DNA from: Sedimentisphaerales bacterium
Lineage (GTDB): Bacteria; Planctomycetota; Phycisphaerae; Sedimentisphaerales; Anaerobacaceae
Length of the DNA stretch: 44,011 nt
Assembly: GCA_030611315.1 (NCBI GenBank)
Contig: JAUWPZ010000012.1
Location: 1 to 44,011 of the forward strand
Direction: 5' to 3'
Made by a program: the position numbers and the translations under genes. Below, one piece after another: positions 41,863 through 44,011 of this stretch (the first letter of the stretch is position 1; every line of letters begins with the position of its first letter). Under the pieces are notes generated by a model, which was not told where the DNA came from, searched no databases, and worked only from the letters and a program-made list of their open reading frames with translations.

Positions 41863-44011
41863 TTGAACAAGCCAAGCTTTCTTAAAAAATCCCTTGGTGG
41901 AAGGTCTCTACCGTTAGCCTTGATAGCGTTTTTGTTGTTTATGCTCATAGTCGCGGTAGTGTTTCCATCTTGGGAGAATACCGGAGTTGCCCAGGATGGT
42001 TCCATACGCCAAACAGTCTTGGATTTTATTCAGAGGGGGAAATTACTGTTATCTAACAGTTCTTTTTTTGAAGCTGAAGAAAAGCTGCTCATAGCGCAAA
42101 GCTATCAGGAATATTTAACAGCGGCCGAGCAGAAGGAGTTGAGAGAACTTCTCCAAACGACAAATCAGGCCCTCCTCAAAAGACGGACAGTCTCAGATAC
42201 ACTTCAGGTTGTCAATGATTTGATTAAGCAAGACAAGCTGGAAGAGGCGAAGGCTCAACTTGAGACTCTCGGAATCAGCGAGCTGTTGGGCGCTGAGGAG
42301 CGTGTCCAGATAGGCGTAGCGATTAAGCAGATAGAGGACCAGATAAAGGGGGTTGAAACAGTCCCCTCGACGGAGAAAGTGGAGCCTGTAAAAAGTCCGG
42401 GAAAGAGCCTTGTCAAGAGTCCGGGACAGGTTGGGACAAAGGTCAATCGGCAAGACGATGAGCAAAAAGCAATTGCGTGGCTTTATTACCGCAGCATGGG
42501 CTTTTACAGGACCGGTCAATTCGAGCTGGCCCGTGCAGGTTTTATCAAAGTTGTGAACAGCGGTTTTATTCCTCCGGCAATGGTCAAGACGATAGAAGGT
42601 TACCTGGCGGACATAGATGATATTATGGCCCGGCGTAGTAAGTCATCTTCGTTGACTGAAACAATCGCCGGGAAGAAGGCGACGAGCGCCGTTGGGCCTG
42701 GCGTTGTACAGAAGACCGGGCGGCAGGCAGCTCAAAATGGAAAGATGTCTGTGGAAGAGATTTTGGCTCAACCAAAGTTTAATCAACCGGTGATTTACAA
42801 GCCGGAGGTCGCAGCGCCGAGGCTTACCAGGACACAGTTGACTACGCCGGAGTTGACGGCGCCGGTTACAGGTAGGGGCAGCTACATCGAAGATGTCGAG
42901 CGCAAAAGGAAGATTCTTCGAAGCCATACCAGAGCGGTTGTCAACGATGCTGTAGCTAAAGCGCAAAAATATATGGGCAAGGGAGAATTCGCCAAGGCCA
43001 AAGACGCTGTTGCGATGGCAGAGCTAACGGTGAACAGCAACGAGATACACCTTGGAGAGGACCTTTTCAAGCAGTACAGCGGCTGGCTCAAACACCTCAG
43101 TGAGATAATAGCCGAAGCAGAGCAGCGCGAGTTAGAGCGGCAGGAGAAAGAGAAACAACGAGCAGCAATAGAAGCACAGCATCGGTTCAGAGAGCAAATG
43201 GAGATAGACAGGCAGAGTAGAGTCGAAGAGCTGATGAAGAACGCCCTGGCTTATCAGAGGCAGCAGCGTTATGAGGCGGCACTCGGTCAATTAGAGAATC
43301 TGCTCGCATTAGAACCTCAAAATGATGATGCCCTTATACTGAAAGATACTCTGAAGGATATGATTTACTTCCGGGAGCAATTGAAGATAGAAAAGGAGGG
43401 TGATAAGCAGAGAGCGGACATTTTATTAAAGACCGACGAGTCGGGAATACCCTACGCTGAAGAGCTTACGTATCCGAAGAACTGGCGAGAGATTAGCGAG
43501 AGTACCTGGCGTCAACCGGATGAGCCTATCGGGCTGGATCCTGAGGATGCAGCGGTTTATGCCCAGTTGGAATCAATTGTTGACCTTACGGAATTGACTC
43601 CAATGATGCCTTTTAACGAGGCTATCGATGTGATGAAGAGCGCCGTTGACCCGGCACTGAAGATAGTTGTAATGTGGCGGGATTTAGAGAACATTGACGT
43701 TCAGCCAACCACGCAAATAAATATGGATGGTCTTCCGGCGATTCGTCTTGGTACGGGCCTGGAGAATTTACTGAAAGCTGTTTCCGGGGCATTTGCAGAT
43801 GTCGGTTATGTTGTTGAGAATGGCGTAATTATGGTAGCCCAGGTGGATTCTCTTCCGAGCAAGATGGAGACGCGTGTTTATAGTATTACCGACTTAGTCA
43901 GCGAGCAGGCCAATTTCCGTGGTATGGGCGGCGGCGGTTACGGCGGCGGCGGTTACGGCGGCCAAGGTGGCGGTTATGGCGGCGGCGGTTACGGCGGCGG
44001 CATGAGCGGCA
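41863..44011 (+). CDS. Large secretin-like/TPR membrane protein, partial at the window edge
   Basis: The frame is open from the TTG at 41863 to the window end (716 codons, no stop). GGAGG (41851-41855) lies 7 bp before the TTG. A transmembrane helix (SLPLALIAFLLFMLIVAVVF, residues 15-34) follows a short basic N-terminus. Helical repeat-like stretches follow (about 45-130, and 195-240 with AWLYYRSMGFYRTGQFELAR). Next come a Pro/Thr-rich linker (about 270-340), and a charged coiled coil (about 415-450) with TPR-like QQRYEAALGQLENLLALEPQ. From about 581, MMPFNEAIDVMKSAVDPALK to INMDGLPAIRLGTGLENLLK and SGAFADVGYVVENGVIMVAQ is the STN/secretin N0-like pattern. From about 687 a Gly-Tyr-rich tract (GGGGYGGG) begins. 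The whole resembles planctomycete proteins annotated as secretin or type II secretion GspD-like; the secretin domain itself would lie beyond the edge. Confidence 0.8.
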   Translation, partial: MNKPSFLKKSLGGRSLPLALIAFLLFMLIVAVVFPSWENTGVAQDGSIRQTVLDFIQRGKLLLSNSSFFEAEEKLLIAQSYQEYLTAAEQKELRELLQTTNQALLKRRTVSDTLQVVNDLIKQDKLEEAKAQLETLGISELLGAEERVQIGVAIKQIEDQIKGVETVPSTEKVEPVKSPGKSLVKSPGQVGTKVNRQDDEQKAIAWLYYRSMGFYRTGQFELARAGFIKVVNSGFIPPAMVKTIEGYLADIDDIMARRSKSSSLTETIAGKKATSAVGPGVVQKTGRQAAQNGKMSVEEILAQPKFNQPVIYKPEVAAPRLTRTQLTTPELTAPVTGRGSYIEDVERKRKILRSHTRAVVNDAVAKAQKYMGKGEFAKAKDAVAMAELTVNSNEIHLGEDLFKQYSGWLKHLSEIIAEAEQRELERQEKEKQRAAIEAQHRFREQMEIDRQSRVEELMKNALAYQRQQRYEAALGQLENLLALEPQNDDALILKDTLKDMIYFREQLKIEKEGDKQRADILLKTDESGIPYAEELTYPKNWREISESTWRQPDEPIGLDPEDAAVYAQLESIVDLTELTPMMPFNEAIDVMKSAVDPALKIVVMWRDLENIDVQPTTQINMDGLPAIRLGTGLENLLKAVSGAFADVGYVVENGVIMVAQVDSLPSKMETRVYSITDLVSEQANFRGMGGGGYGGGGYGGQGGGYGGGGYGGGMSG

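Overview
The window looks like a chromosomal piece of an anaerobic planctomycete, most likely of the class Phycisphaerae (Sedimentisphaera/Anaerohalosphaera type). This is inferred from gene content: Tat-exported Gfo/Idh/MocA oxidoreductase and aldo/keto-reductase-like proteins, a PmoA-like (DUF6807) protein, a PEP-CTERM protein, a multihaem cytochrome lipoprotein, a TMTC-like membrane TPR protein, two groEL genes around groES, and a secretin-like protein with a Gly-rich tract. No rRNA, tRNA, CRISPR array or recognisable transposase was found.

Layout. 1-885: gene-free, with hairpins and repeats. 886-4513: an AT-rich accessory cassette of a PHP-ABC-type ATPase fusion (TrlF-like), a 105-aa partner and a DUF2130 nuclease-like protein. 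4838-10714: an oligopeptide/dipeptide ABC importer operon (SBP, two permeases, two ATPases) whose last ATPase is C-terminally truncated. 10915-11946: a second AT-rich accessory pair (65-aa protein and a PD-(D/E)XK-like protein). 11970-13570: a Tat-exported aldo/keto-reductase-like protein coupled to a tetrahaem cytochrome lipoprotein. 13893-17130: TMTC-like TPR protein and an MFS transporter. 20561-17217 (minus): ftsY, PmoA-like and Gfo/Idh/MocA. 21033-22819: dnaA and a four-helix-bundle protein. 24089-22875 (minus): PEP-CTERM protein. 24593-25696: glycosyltransferase. 27394-25741 (minus): pdxJ and dapA. 27733-28181: hicB-hicA. 28305-30865: pgsA, ribBA and a lipoprotein. 31126-32696: ECF sigma factor and membrane anti-sigma-like protein. 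38833-32829 (minus): chaperone block groEL-groES-groEL-dnaJ-grpE-fmdB. 39435-40751: nucleoside transporter. 41549-40821 (minus): tsaB. 41863 to the window end: a large secretin-like/TPR protein, cut by the edge.

The most unusual structure lies between the genes. Several families of short, degenerate repeats occupy most junctions: TACGCAATACGATATACG-like strings, CGTGAAT tandems, CTAAAGTG strings, CAGAAAACAGA strings, TCCCTTCG...CTCAGG units, and CATTCCTGC/GCAGGAAT palindromes. They supply stop codons or C-terminal tails to oppC, pmoA-like, hicA and pdxJ, abut the ribBA start, and have apparently inserted in frame into tsaB. A near-identical ~71-bp sequence stands upstream of both AT-rich accessory cassettes, and its second copy sits exactly where OppF loses its C-terminal domain. 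Between the two opp ATPase genes, 54 bp of the 5' end of the first ATPase gene is duplicated inside a segment bounded by inverted composite repeats; the copy forms a 34-codon leader that stops one base before the second ATPase starts.

The best candidate for an under-described system is the PHP-ATPase / 105-aa / DUF2130 cassette together with the repeats that may mark insertion sites for such cargo. No database search was possible; family assignments rest on visible motifs and gene order.
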